A DNA stretch of 64,000 bases, taken from assembly GCF_029407905.1 (NCBI RefSeq), contig NC_073637.1, positions 42,842,501 through 42,906,500 on the forward strand, written 5' to 3'. A program made the translations under genes and the position numbers. The stretch is from Bubalus kerabau (taxonomy: Eukaryota; Chordata; Mammalia; Artiodactyla; Bovidae). The notes under the pieces are model-generated. The model was not told the DNA's origin. It saw nothing but the letters and a program-made list of their open reading frames with translations, and ran no database searches. Below are positions 33,652-44,644 of this stretch, in pieces (the stretch's first letter is position 1; each line of letters starts with the position of its first letter).

Positions 33652-34820
33652 ATTCAGTTCAGTTCAGTTCAGTCGCTCAGTCGTGTCCGACTCTTTGCGA
33701 CCCCATGAATTGCAGCACACCAGGCCTCCCTGTCCATCACCAACTCCCGGAGTTCACCCAGACTCATGTCCATCGAGTCAGTGATGTCATTCAGCCATCT
33801 CGTCCTTTGTTATCCCCTTCTCCTCCTGCCCCCAATCCCTCCCAGCATCAGAGTCTTTTCCAATGAGTCAACTCTTCACATGAGGTGGCCAAAGTACTGG
33901 AGTTTCAGCTTTAGCATCATTCCTTCCAAAGAAATCCCAGGGCTGATCTCCTTCAGAATGGACTGGCTGGATCTCTTTGCAGTCCAAGGGACTCTCAAGA
34001 GTCTTCTCCAACACCACAGTTCAAAAGCATCAATTCTTCAGCGCTCAGCCTTCTTCACAGTCCAACTCTCACATCCATACATGACCACTGGAAAAACCAT
34101 AGGTTTGACTAGACGAACCTTTGTTGGCAAAGTAGTGTCTCTGCTTTTGAATATGCTATCTAGGTAGGTCATAACTTTCCTTCCAAGGAGTAAGCGTCTT
34201 TTAATTTCATGGCTACAGTCACCATCTGCAGTGATTTTGGAGCCCCAAAAAATAAAGTCTGACACTGTTTCCACTGTTTCCCCATCTATTTCCCATGAAG
34301 TGATGGGACCAGATGATCCCATCATGATCTTCATTTTCTGAATGTTGAGCTTTAAGCCCACTTTTTCACTCTCCACTTTCACTTTCATCAAGAGGCTTTT
34401 TAGTTCCTCTTCACTTTCTGCCATAAGGGTGGTGTCATCTGCATATCTGAGGTTATTGATATTTCTCCCGGCAATCTTGATTCCAGCTTGTGCTTCTTCC
34501 AGTCCAGTGTTTCTCATGATGTACTCTGCATATAAGTTAAATAAGCAGGCTGACAATATACAGCCTTGATGTATTCCTGTTCCTATTTGGAACCAATCTG
34601 TTGTTCCATGTCCAGTTCTAACTGTTGCTTTCTGACCTGCATACAGATTTCTCAAGAGGCAGGTCAGGTGGTCTGGTATTCCCATCTCTATCAGAATTTT
34701 CCAGTTTCTTGTGATCCACACAGTCAAAGGCTTTGGCATAGTCAATAAAGCAGAAATAGATGTTTTCTGGAACTCTCTTGCTTTTTCCATGATCCAGCGG
34801 ATGTTGGCAATTTGATCTCT
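33652..34820 (-). mobile_element. BovB LINE, 5'-truncated (1.17 kb)
   Basis: Minus-strand BovB from a CAGTTCAGTTCAG tail at 33652 to the RDQIANIRW segment at 34820. It carries the two-codon insertion variant (KIMMGSSGPIT) near 34310-34330. A block reading TYLDSIFKSRDTTLPTKVRLVKPMVFP is shared with the copy at 36652-38000. Confidence 0.95.
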
Positions 34821-34835
34821 GATCAAAGAAATCAA
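34038..34835 (-). pseudogene. BovB reverse transcriptase remnant, 265 aa
   Basis: Partial RTE-type reverse transcriptase. Visible: RDQIANIRWIMEKAREFQK, then an out-of-frame stretch (TSISALLTMPKPLTVWITRN) where the FIDYAKAFD box should be, then back in frame with GIPDHLTCLLRNLYAG, QGCILSACLFNLYAEY and YADDTT. Two compensating frameshifts thus destroy the first catalytic Asp box while the YADD box is intact. The frame ends at TGA (34038-34040), a CGA-to-TGA change, which removes the C-terminal domain. Confidence 0.9.
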
Positions 34836-34887
34836 TCTAGTTGCAAATGTTTCCCCTGAATATGAAAGTTACAACGTGTCTGTTAAG

Positions 34888-35041
34888 AAACTTTTATTTT
34901 TTTTTTTGTATATTTTTAAATTTTATTTTATTTTTAAACTTTACATAACTGTATTAGTTTTGCCAAATATCAAAATGAATCCGCCACAGGTATACATGTG
35001 TTCCCCATCCTGAACCCTCCTCCCTCCTCCCTCCCCATTTC
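34888..35041 (-). mobile_element. Bovine L1 3' tail, extreme 5' truncation
   Basis: About 150 bp: T-rich (poly-A tail in reverse) then the L1 3' end, stopping just after the C-rich run 35015-35036. That run is a G-quadruplex-type motif on the minus strand. Confidence 0.85.
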
Positions 35042-36190
35042 AGGCAAAATGCAACAACAAGAATTTTTCTTAAGTGTAATAAAGTAAAATTTGTGTGCCT
35101 AACCTAGAATGATTAAACAACAAAAATAATATTGTGATATAAATATTCACGTTTTTAAAAGATCCTGTCTTTTACAGCCACTCTAAAGTCTTAAGTGCCA
35201 AACATAGCCCCAAGACAGATGTTATGCAGTTTATGCTCCATAAATTAAAACACATTTTATAATCTAAAAGGGAAATACATTCATCCACTGTTTTTTCCTA
35301 CAATAGGAAAAGTGTCCTGAAATGTTTGTAGAGATTTTTTAAGATAATAATCTTCAATATTAGGACAAGACAGAAAGAAGCAGGTAAATATTTCATCAAT
35401 GTTTAATATCTTAACAATTTCAGTCAACTTTGTTCTAACTCTGTAGAAAGTAAAGCGACTTTACTGTATATCTAATTTTCAGAGATCAGACAGAAATTTC
35501 GATAAAACAAAGCAATTCAATATTTGTAGAAAGGCACATTGGTAGTGTCAATCTCTTGTTCTGCCTCTTCTCTGCAGCACCAGGAAGTGGTATAAAGCCC
35601 TATAAAAACACAGCATTGCTAGGGAACTAATAGGTTGATGTAAGTGGAAATTCAATATAAGCGGGATTGACAAATGTGGGGAAATATAACGTTGAGCCCA
35701 TGGGATTTTTGGCCAGACTTTTAAATTTGATTGATAGATTTAAGAATTTTATATATATGGATTCAATACAAGTGAGTATCACGGTATCATAAAAACAATA
35801 TTATCAACTAAAGAAGTTGCAGAACTCTATCTCTTGGGCATTGGATGTGTAATGTCTTTTTAGCTAGTAAAGTTAACAATTGCAACTCACCTGTTTTTAC
35901 CTCCTCTGATGTGGTTTTGCAATTTACTGTTTCTTCTTGAGTTTTTTGCATGTTGTCTTTAAATCAAATTAACATTTGATAAAATGCTAAGCACAATCTT
36001 TTTATTTTCTTCCTTTTTTAGTTTTTCTTTGATTACAGTTATGTTTTCTAATGCTATTTTGATATTCAGTTAAAAATATCTTTTAATTTAATTTCTGAAA
36101 GGAAGTTCCTTCAAATATTGTATATGCTGTTCCAGATATCCTTTTTCTTTGATCTAATGAAATGCAAAAAAAAAAAAGTAACCTATATCA
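35042..36190. other. AT-rich non-coding DNA
   Basis: No repeat or gene recognised. The spacer also separates the two inverted BovB copies. Confidence 0.5.
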
Positions 36191-36484
36191 ATGCTAAAGG
36201 AAATCAACCATGAATATTCATTGGAAGGACTAATGCTGAAGCTGAAGCTCTAATATTTTGGTCACCTGATGTGAAGAGCTGACTCATTGGAAAAAACCCT
36301 GATGCTGGGAAAGATTGAGGGCAGGAGGAGAAGGGGATGACAGAGGATGAGATGGTTGGATGACATCATTGACTCAATGGACATGAGTTTGAGCAAACTC
36401 CAGGAGATAGTGAAGGACAGGGAAGCATGGAGTGCTGCAGTTCATGGAGTCACAAAGAGTCAGACATGATTTAGTGACTGAACA
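36191..36484 (+). mobile_element. Diverged BovB 3' fragment
   Basis: C-terminal domain part of BovB through the GACTGAAC-type end. More diverged than its neighbour at 36652 (reads TTGGTCACCTGATGTGAAGAGCTG), so it is an older copy. Confidence 0.9.
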
Positions 36485-36792
36485 AAATAATTACTTCTTC
36501 TATACTTTGTAAAGCCATAATAAAGATAGACTTGCACTCCTTACAGATGCTTTTCTCACGTCTTTAACTCCAGTGCTTATGTCATCTCTGGCATATAGAC
36601 ACTCTGTTCTCAAAGGACTTCAGTGAGGAGGGTTATCATTTTGAACCCACTGGAAAAGGTCAGTTTTCATTCCAATCCTAAAGAAAGGCAATGCCAAAGA
36701 ATGCTCAAACTACTGCACAATTGCACTCATCTCACACGCTAGTAAAGTAATGCTCAAAATTCTCCAAGCCAGGCTTCAGCAATACATGAACC

Positions 36793-37128
36793 ATGAACTT
36801 CCTGATGTTCAAGCTGGTTTTAGAAAAGGCAGAGGAACCAGAGATCAAATTGCCAACATCCACTGGATCATGGAAAAAGAAAGAGCTCCAGAAAAACATC
36901 TATTTCTGCTTTATTGACTATGCCAAAGCCTTTGACTGTGTGGATCACAAGAAGCTGTGGAAAATTCTGAAAGAGATGGGAATATCAGGCCACCTGACCT
37001 ACCTCTTGAGAAATCTGTATGCAGCTCAGGAAGCAACAGTTAGAACAGTTAGAGTCTGGAACAACAGACTGGTTCCAAATAGGAAAAGGAGTACGTCAAG
37101 GCTGTATATTGTCACCCTGCTTATTTAA
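36793..37128 (+). pseudogene. BovB RT palm N-part, other frame
   Basis: Contains FCFIDYAKAFDCVDHKKLWKILKEMGISGHL, the first catalytic Asp box of the RTE reverse transcriptase, in a frame different from the 37019-37987 piece. The first about 30 residues are out of frame. The true upstream reading is LPDVQAGFRKGRGTRDQIAN. It is part of the BovB at 36652-38000. Confidence 0.85.
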
Positions 37129-37987
37129 TTTACATACTGAGTACATCATGAGAAACGCTGGACTGGAAGAAGCGCAAGCTGGAATCAAGATTGCCAGGAG
37201 AAATATCAATAACCTCAGATATGCAGATGATACCACCCTTATGGCAGAAAGTGAAGAGGAACTAAAGAGCCTCTTGATAAAAGTGAAAGTGGAGAGTGAA
37301 AAATTTGGCTTAAAGCTCAACATTCAGAAAACGAAGATCATGGCATCCGGTCCCATCACTTCATGGGAAATAGATGGGGAAACAGTGGAAACAGTGTCAG
37401 ACGTTATTTTGGGGGGCTCCAAAATCACTGCAGATGGTGACTGCAGCCATGAAATTAAAAGATGCTTGCTCCTTGGAAGGAAAGTTATGACCTACCTAGA
37501 TAGCATATTCAAAAGCAGAGACACTACTTTGCCAACAAAGGTTCGTCTAGTCAAACCTATGGTTTTTCCAGTGGTCATGTATGGATGTGAGAGTTGGACT
37601 GTGAAGAAGGCTGAGTGCCAAAGAATTGATGCTTTTGAACTGTGGTGTTGGAGAAGACTCTTGAGAGTCCCTTGGACTGCAAGGAGATCCAACCAGTCCA
37701 TTCTGAAGGAGATCAGCCCTGGAATTTCTTTGGAAGGAATGATGCTAAAGCTGAAACTCCAGTACTTTGGCCACCTCATGCAAAGAGTTGACTCATTGGA
37801 AGAGACTGTGATGCTGGGAGAGATCGGGGGCAAGAGGAGAAGGGGAGAACAGAGGATGAGATGGCTGGATGGCATCTCTGACTCGGACGTGAGTCTGGGT
37901 GAACTCTGGGAGTTGGTGATGGACAGGGAGGCCTGGTGTGCTGCGATTCTTGGGGTCTCAAAGAGTCGGACACGACTGAGTGACTGA
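37019..37987 (+). pseudogene. BovB reverse transcriptase remnant, 322 aa
   Basis: The longest open frame in the window. It holds RQGCILSPCLFNL (residues 26-38), YADD (68-71), KLNIQKTKIMASGPITSW, the thumb/C-terminal domain (PVVMYGCESWTVKKAECQRIDAFELWCWRRLLRVPWTARRSNQ) and the native terminus (VSKSRTRLSD). The first about 12 residues are frame-shifted junk: the FIDYAKAFD box is in another frame (36793-37128), so a frameshift lies near 37040-37060. No endonuclease. Inactive as it stands, although the half from QGCIL to the stop is uninterrupted. Confidence 0.92.
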
Positions 37988-38000
37988 ACTGAACTGAACG

Positions 38001-38235
38001 TTACTCTAAATATTTCCTGCAGTTTGTCAGATTTTCATTTTGATTTTCATTTGATCTGATTGACAAGCATTTCTAACAATCTTTCCTCTTAGCAATGTAA
38101 TGGTATAGACTAAGACTGAATAGATAGGCATTTTAAAGACACAGTTCTATGGTAATGACATTTACTTTGTTCTTTTTAAAAAGTAAAGATAAAATTTTAT
38201 AGATTTTTAGTGATCTATTTTAAAACTTAAAGCTA
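38001..38235. other. AT-rich non-coding DNA
   Basis: Nothing recognised. Confidence 0.4.
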
Positions 38236-38437
38236 CTTTGTGTGCTTAGTCCCTCAGTCATGTGCAACTCTTTGCAACCCCATGGACTGTAGCCCACCAG
38301 GCTCCTCTGTCCATGGGGATTCTCAGAGCAAGAATACTGGAGTGGGTTGCCATGACCTCCTCCAGGGGATCTTCCCAACTCAGGGATTAAACCCAGGTCT
38401 CCCACATTGCAGGTGGATTCTTTACCATCTGAGCCAT
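38236..38437 (-). mobile_element. Bov-tA SINE
   Basis: Minus-strand copy with body (CCATGGACTGTAGCCCACCAGG near 38281), B-box-like region (GGGATTAAACCC) and a head cut short at 38437. Confidence 0.92.
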
Positions 38438-39187
38438 TAAAAGTTTTTTATTTAGTCTTTTTATGACTTTTCTTTTTAACTTCTGTGAATGCTTGCTTTT
38501 AAAATAATTACCTATTTATGAAATTTTCCAGGATATAAATTAAAAGTAGATTTTCTATGAGCCATTTGGCTTAAAAGAGCAAGAAAATTTAATTAGCAGT
38601 CATTAAGAAATCAACAATGATAATTTTTTTAACACATTCCCTTGTGTTGTGTTTTATTACTTTCTAACTGTGTTTGTGACATTATGTCTTGGTTACACAT
38701 TTCTGTTACCTCTTTCCTAGGTTTTTTGGTCTTTCTTGCTTCAATCCTGATATTCTGAACCTCAATTTTGCTTCATGACTTTGGAAGGTGCCCTTAATTT
38801 GAACCTCAGATGTCTACTCTTGGTTGAGAAGAAAACTCTTCACTAAAGTCCTTTGAGAATGGGATCCAAATTGTTTTTGGTCTCTCATTGAATTCCCCAG
38901 GTAGCAGTGAATTACTTGGGGGAAAACAAGGTAGTTTTGGTAAAAATAATCAAATATTCCATTGGATATTTTTAATGTGTCAATACAATTGCTATTTTAA
39001 CTACTGTTTTATTAATAAGATCCACCCAAATGATGCTTGTATTAGAAACATTAAAATAATTCACTTCAGTGATGAGTGAAATACATTATGTATGAAAGTG
39101 ACTAAAATATCTAGGACATATGAATATTAATTAAATATCAAAGATTGTTGTCATTATTTCTAAAACATTTAAAAAATATAAAATAGG
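38438..39187. other. AT-rich non-coding DNA
   Basis: No repeat or gene recognised. A 63-aa frame at 38888-39079 has no domain. Confidence 0.5.
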
Positions 39188-39560
39188 ATTTGTGGCAGGC
39201 AGAATGCCACCCCCCCTCCTCATCCTGCCAAAAAAAATCTACACCCTCATGGCTGGAACTTGTGAATATGTTCCTTTGTGTGACAAAATAACTTGGAGGT
39301 AGAATTAAATTTATTTAACATATAAAACAGGGAGATTTCTAGTTAATATAGGTATGCCTAATGTGAACAAATGTGGAAATGAATTCTTGCCCAGAGCATT
39401 GTGTGAGGGTCTTGTTCTTGCTTATACCTTGAATTCTGCCTGTGAGACCCTAGGGAGAGGACTCAGTGGAGTCCATCTTCATTTCTAATCTGTAGAAATG
39501 ATAAGATAATAAATGCATGCTAATGCTAAATTTGTCATAATTTGTTATAACAGAAATAAA
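39188..39560 (+). mobile_element. Ancient LTR-like repeat (MaLR-type), degenerate
   Basis: Text of the type GGCAGGCAGAATGCC..CTGGAACTTGTGAATATG..AAGATAATAAATGC..TAATTTGTTATAACAG matches in order a family of old mammalian LTR-like repeats. I cannot fix the family name. Several internal parts are missing or unrecognisable. Confidence 0.5.
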
Positions 39561-39616
39561 AAAAAGTGAATACAGAAGTCTTCTGAAATAAATAAAATAT
39601 TACTTACATATGCTAA

Positions 39617-39825
39617 GGGATTTCCAGGTGACTCAGTGGTAAAGAATCTGCCTGCTGATGCAGGAGATGTGGGTTAGACCCCTGGGTAGGGAAACTTCCC
39701 TGGAGGAGGAAATGGCAACCCACTCCAGTATTCTTGCTGGGAAAATCCCGCGGACAGAGGGTCCTGGTCAGCTACAGTCTCTGGGGTCACAAAGAGTTGG
39801 ACTTGACTGAGCAACTGAACACACA
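39617..39825 (+). mobile_element. Bov-tA SINE
   Basis: Plus-strand copy, head GGGATTTCCAGGTGACTCAGTGG diverged from the usual, body complete, end GACTGAGCAACTGAACAC. Confidence 0.93.
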
Positions 39826-40226
39826 TGCACATATATTAAATCTCCAAATACTTGTGTCCATTTGTCATTCCTAAAAAAAACTAATATATATGTTAAACAC
39901 AAATATATTAGACAAATAAACACCATTTGTTTATCTTATTGTATGTTTTCTAGTCAAAATACAAGTGAATAGAATTTTAACATAAGCAAAGTCTTTAAGA
40001 TCAAATTTCCAATTCAATCTTCTAATGATAAAAACCAGAATTGCAGAAGAAATACTCTGGAGGAAATAAAGTTTGTAAAATCTCACCCAAGACAGTTATT
40101 ACTTTTGAAGAGCCAAATTTGAGTAAATATTAAAAACTGTGGAAAGCCTAGAATCTAATTTGTTTACTTGAAGAATAATATTCAAATGGAGGCTTTGAAT
40201 GAGTAATTGATTGTTACATATTACAC
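39826..40226. other. AT-rich non-coding DNA
   Basis: Nothing recognised. Confidence 0.4.
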
Positions 40227-40466
40227 CAGGATTTATCAACCTCAGCACTATTGATATTTTGGACTAGATAATTCTTTGTTGATAGGGACCAGAGGCATAG
40301 AGGAAATTATCCTGTGCATTGTAAGATCTTCACTGGCATGCTTGGCCCTACTCAACAAACCCACGAGCAACCAAACAACTTGTAATAATCAAAAAGGTCT
40401 CCTGATATTGCCAATACTTCCTTCAATGAATAGAGAAGCAAATAAACCCTAGTTGGGAAGCATGAC
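40227..40466 (+). mobile_element. MER5A-type hAT-Charlie element
   Basis: Reads CAACCTCAGCACTATTGATATTTTGGAC, CCTGTGCATTGTAAGATCTTC, AAAAAGGTCTCCTGATATTGCC and a right end complementary in outline to the left, all in the MER5A order. A small non-autonomous DNA transposon remnant with no transposase. Confidence 0.8.
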
Positions 40467-40859
40467 AATACACAAAAATGCATTTGATTTTAATCTGCAC
40501 CCAATATCAATTATTGGGTTCAAATGAAAATTCTTATTTTGCTTTTGTTTTAGCTCATCATACTCAATTAGTGGCTGTTATTATTTGTTTTATTATTGTT
40601 ATTGCTTTAGTTCTCCCATTGTGATTTTATGCATGGCTTCCACTGAGCTGTGACTTTTATTCCAGGTAGTATCTGAATGAGCAAGTTTGCTTCTTACTAA
40701 TAATTTTGAAACAAATTTTCCCTCAAGTTATGATTTTTGCTTTATGCTTACAATCTCAAGTGAAAGAAATGTAAGCAAAAGAACTGTATTTTTACATTCA
40801 TGATCAAAAGAGAAAAAGTATACTCTTCTTTTAGATATCTATACACTGATCTATATTTA

Positions 40860-41260
40860 ACTCATTCATTCATTCACTCATCCATTGAACAGCTACTGGT
40901 GACTCACATGTGCTTGGTTCTGAGTATCCTATGGCAAACAAAATCTAATCTTTTCCTTTAAAGACTTTAATAGATGGAGAAAATTGACATTTAACACATG
41001 TATACCTGTGGCGGATTCATTTTGATATTTGGCAAAATTAATACAATTATGTAAAGTTTAAAAATAAAATAAAATTTAAAAAAAAGAGTAAATATCTACT
41101 AGCAGAAAATAGTAATATATGATTAGTACTAGGTGATAAAGGAATGGTAAGAGGTATAACTAATCCAACTTCTTTATGACCTGAAGGGTAAGATCTTAGC
41201 TTATCCCTGGAGTTTATCACTGGGAAACTTGTAGGTACCTCACTAAATCAGAGTAGCAAT
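40860..41260 (-). mobile_element. L2/MIR-type 3' region, split by L1 tail
   Basis: Begins with a CATTCATTCATTCACTCATCC stretch (the reverse of the GAATGAATGAA end of L2) and continues with GCTTGGTTCTGAGTATCC. Interrupted at 40997-41087. Confidence 0.5.
40997..41087 (+). mobile_element. Bovine L1 3' tail, about 90 bp
   Basis: Only the last part of the L1 3' UTR (ACATGTATACCTGTGGCGGA onward) and an A-rich tail. It starts about 20 bp downstream of where the G-rich motif would be in a longer copy. Confidence 0.85.
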
Positions 41261-41535
41261 TCTATAGATTTCTAACTAGCACAACAGTATAAAAAGTTTT
41301 CATTTGGAAAAGCAAAGTTTGTATGCTTTGACACTCTTTAAGAGTGTCCCTCAAAAATGCTACCACATAGAGGTACATGGTAATCAATTTGGTTTGATAT
41401 AAGAGGAAACTGAATTTACAGACAAAATTTTTTTTATCATTCAGGATGATTTTTCTTAATGGAAGAAACAAAGAAAAATCACAAAATTTTTTGCCAATGC
41501 TACCAAATACTATAAATTTTTGAAAATAGCTTGTT

Positions 41536-41771
41536 TCTAACTTTATTGAGGTATCACTGATATATGACATTGCATAAGCTTAAAGTATGCAACATGTTGA
41601 CTTAATACACTTAATCAGTAAACTGATTACACAATAGCTTATAACTAACACCTCCATTACATTACATAGTTATCATTTCCAATTTTTAGTGAGAACATTT
41701 AAAATTTAAGTCTCAGCAAATTTCAAGTATATAAAACAGTATGATTGACTATAATCACAATTCTGTACATT
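41536..41771 (-). mobile_element. Ancient L1 3' UTR, left part
   Basis: Minus-strand old L1 3' UTR (ACTTTATTGAGGTATCACTGATATATGACATTG at its start). It continues at 44634 on the other side of a BovB insertion. Confidence 0.75.
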
Positions 41772-44633
41772 CAGTTCAGTTCAGTCACTCAGTCATGTCT
41801 GACTCTGTGACCCCATGGACTGCAGCAGGCCAGGCCCCCCTGTCCATCACCAACTCCTGGAATTTACCCAAACTCATGTCTATTGAGTCAGCGATACCAT
41901 CCAACCATCTCATCCTCTGTCAGCCCCTTTTCCTCCTGCCTTCAATCCTTCCTAGGATCAGGGTCTTTTCCAATGAGTCAGCTCTTTGCATCAGGTGGCC
42001 ACAGTATTGGAATTTTAGCTTCAACATCAGTCCTTCCAATGAATATTCAGGACTGATTTCCTTCAATGGATTGGCTGGATCTCCTTGCAGTCCAAGGGAC
42101 TCTCAAGAGTCTTCTCCAACACCACAATGCAAAAGCTTCAATTCTTCGGTGCTCAGCTTTCTTTATAGTCTAACTCTCTCATCCATACATGACTACTGGA
42201 AAAGCCATAGCCCTGACTAGATGGACCTTTGTTGGCAAAGTAATGTCTCTGCTTTTTATATGCTGTCTAGTTCGATCATGACTTTTCTTCCAAGTAGTAA
42301 GCGTCTTCTAAGTTCCAGGCTGCAGTCACCATCTGCAGTGATTTTGGAGCCCCCCCAAAATAAAGTCTGCCACTGTTTCAACTGTTTCCCCATCTATTTG
42401 CCATGAAGTGATGGGACCTGTTGCCATGATCTTAGTTTTTTTAATGCTGATCTTTAGGCCAACTTTTCCACACTCCTCTTTCACTTTGATCAAGAGGCTT
42501 TTTAGTTCTTCTTCGCTTTCTCCCGTAAGGGTGGTGTCAATGGTGCAGCCCACCATTTCTCAAGGTATACTCTGCATATAAGTTAAATAAGCAGGGAGAC
42601 AATATACAGCCTTGACAAACTCCCTTCCCTATATGGAACCAGTCTGTTGTTCTATATCCCATTCTAACTGTTGTTTGCTGACCTGCATACAGGTTTCTCA
42701 AGAAGCAGGTCAGGTGGTCTGGTATTCCCATCTCTTTCAGAATTTTCCACAGTTGATTGTGATCCACCCAGTCACAAGCTTTGGCATAGTCAATAAAGCA
42801 GAAATAGGTGTTTTTCTGAAACTCTCTTACTTTATTGATGATCCAGCTGATGTTGGCAATTTGATCTCAGGTTCCTCTGCCTTTTCTAAAATCAGCTTGA
42901 TCATCTGGAAGCTCACGGTTCACATATTGTTGAAGCCTGGCTTGGAGAATTTTGGGCCTTACTTTACTATTGTGTGAGATGAGTACAAGTGTGTGATAGT
43001 TTGAGCATTCTTTGGCATTGCTTTTCTTTGGGATTGGAATGAAAACTGACGTTTTCCAGGCCTGTGGCCACTGCTGAGTTTTCCAAATTTGCTGGCATAG
43101 TGAGTGCAGCACTTTCTCAGCATCATCTTTCAGGATTTGAAATAACTCAACTGGAATTCCATTACCTCCACTAGTTTTGTTCATAGTGATGCTTCCTAAG
43201 GCCCACTTGACTTCACATTCCAGGATGTCTGGCTCGAGGTGACTGACCACACCATCGTGATTATCTGGGTCATGAAGATCTTTTTTTGTACAGTTGTTCT
43301 GTGTGTTCTCGACACCTCTTCTGAATATCTTCTGCTTCTGTTAGGTCCATACCATTTCTGTCCTTTATTGAGCCCATCTTTGCATGAAATGTCCCCTTGG
43401 TATCTCTAGTTTTCTTGAAGAGATCTCTAGTTGTTCCCTTTCTATTGTTTCCCTCTATTTTTTTGCACTGATCACTGAGCAAGGCTTTCTTATCTCTCCT
43501 TGCTATTCTTTGGAACTCTGCATTCAGATGCTTATATCTTTCCTTTTCTCCTTTGCTTTTTGCTTCTCTTTTTTCACAGCTATTTGTAAGGCCTCCTCAG
43601 ACAGCCATTTTGCTTTTTTGCATTTCTTTTTCTTGGGAATGGCCTTGATCCCTGTCTCCTGTACAATGTCCTGAACCTCCTTCCATAGTTCATCAGGCAC
43701 TCTATCTATCAGATCTAGGCCCTTAAATCTATTTCTCACTTCCACTGTATAATCGTAAGGGATTTGATTTAGGTCATACCTGAATGATCTAGAGGTTTTC
43801 CCTACTTTCTTCAATTTAAGTCTGAATTTGGCAATAAGAAGTTCATGATCTGAGCCACAGTCAGCTCTCAGTCTTGTTTTTGGTGACTGTATAGAGCGTC
43901 TCCATCTTTGGCTCCAAAGAATAAAATCAATCTGATTTCTTTGTTGACCATATGTTGATACCCGTGTGTAGAGTCTTCTCTTGTGTTGTTGGAAGAGGGT
44001 GTTTGCTATGACTAGTGTGTTCTCTTGGCAAAATTCTGTTAGTCTTTGCCCTGCTTCATTTTGTATTCCAAGGCCAAATTTGCCTGTTATTCCAGATGTT
44101 TCTTGACTTCCTACTTTTGCATTCCAGTGCCCTATAATGAAAAGGACATCTTTTTTGGGTGTTAGTTCTAGAAGGTCTTGTAGGTCTTATAGAACCGTTC
44201 AACTTCAGCTTCTTCAGCATTATTGCCCAGGGCACAGACTTGAATTACCCTGATATTGGATGACTTACCTTGGAAACATACAGAGATCATTCTGTCATTT
44301 TTGAGATTGCATCCTAATACTGTATTTTGGACTCTTTTATTGACTATGATGGCTATTCCATTTCTTCTAAGGGATTCCTGCCCACAGTAGTAGATATAAT
44401 GGTCATCTGAGTTAAGTTCAGCCATTCCAGTCCATTTTAGTTCATTGGTTGCTAAAATGTCGACGTTCACTCTTGCCATCTGCTTTTTTACCACTTCCAA
44501 TTTGCCTTGATTCATGGACCTAACATTCCAGATTCCTATGCAATATTGCTCTTCACAGCATCGGACCTCTCTTCCATCACCAGTCACATTAACTGCTGGG
44601 TGTGGTTTTGCTTTGGCTCCGTCTCTTCATTCT
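41772..44633 (-). mobile_element. BovB LINE, nearly full length (2.86 kb)
   Basis: Minus-strand BovB from a CAGTTCAGTTCAG tail at about 41772 to the late 5' UTR near 44633 (GGAGCCAAAGCAAAACC in sense). It contains endonuclease, reverse transcriptase and C-terminal regions. Flanks ttctgtacatt (41761-41771) and ttctgtatatt (44634-44644) are a TSD with one mismatch, inside the older L1. A deletion near 42535-42560 removes the YADD box, and many frameshifts break the rest (frames at 42326-42556, 42537-42767, 42867-43250, 43524-43814, 44168-44587). Confidence 0.95.
44168..44587 (-). pseudogene. BovB endonuclease remnant, 139 aa
   Basis: N-terminal part of the BovB endonuclease, which nicks the target DNA. 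Reads WNVRSMNQGKLEVVKKQMARVNVDILATNELKWTGMAELNSDDHYIYYCGQESLRRNGIAIIVNKRV. The WNV start and the NELKWTG stretch (catalytic Glu region) are visible. The usual ISELKWTG reads ATNELKWTG here. The frame is lost after VERFYKTYKTF, where a one-base change in the DLQDLLELTP segment shifts it. Confidence 0.85.
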
Positions 44634-44644
44634 TTCTGTATATT

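Larger units (their letters stand above)
36652..38000 (+). mobile_element. BovB LINE, 5'-truncated (1.35 kb)
   Basis: Plus-strand BovB from the segment encoding KRSVFIPIPKKG to an ACTGAACTGAACTGAAC tail. Its truncation point is within about 3 bp of that of the copy at 17449-18788. It opposes the BovB at 33652-34820. Confidence 0.95.

Noticed and set aside
37019..37987. 322-aa RT frame as a possible domesticated gene
   Set aside because: It starts out of frame, lacks the first catalytic Asp box in that frame, and lies in an ordinary truncated BovB. Length alone is not evidence of host use.
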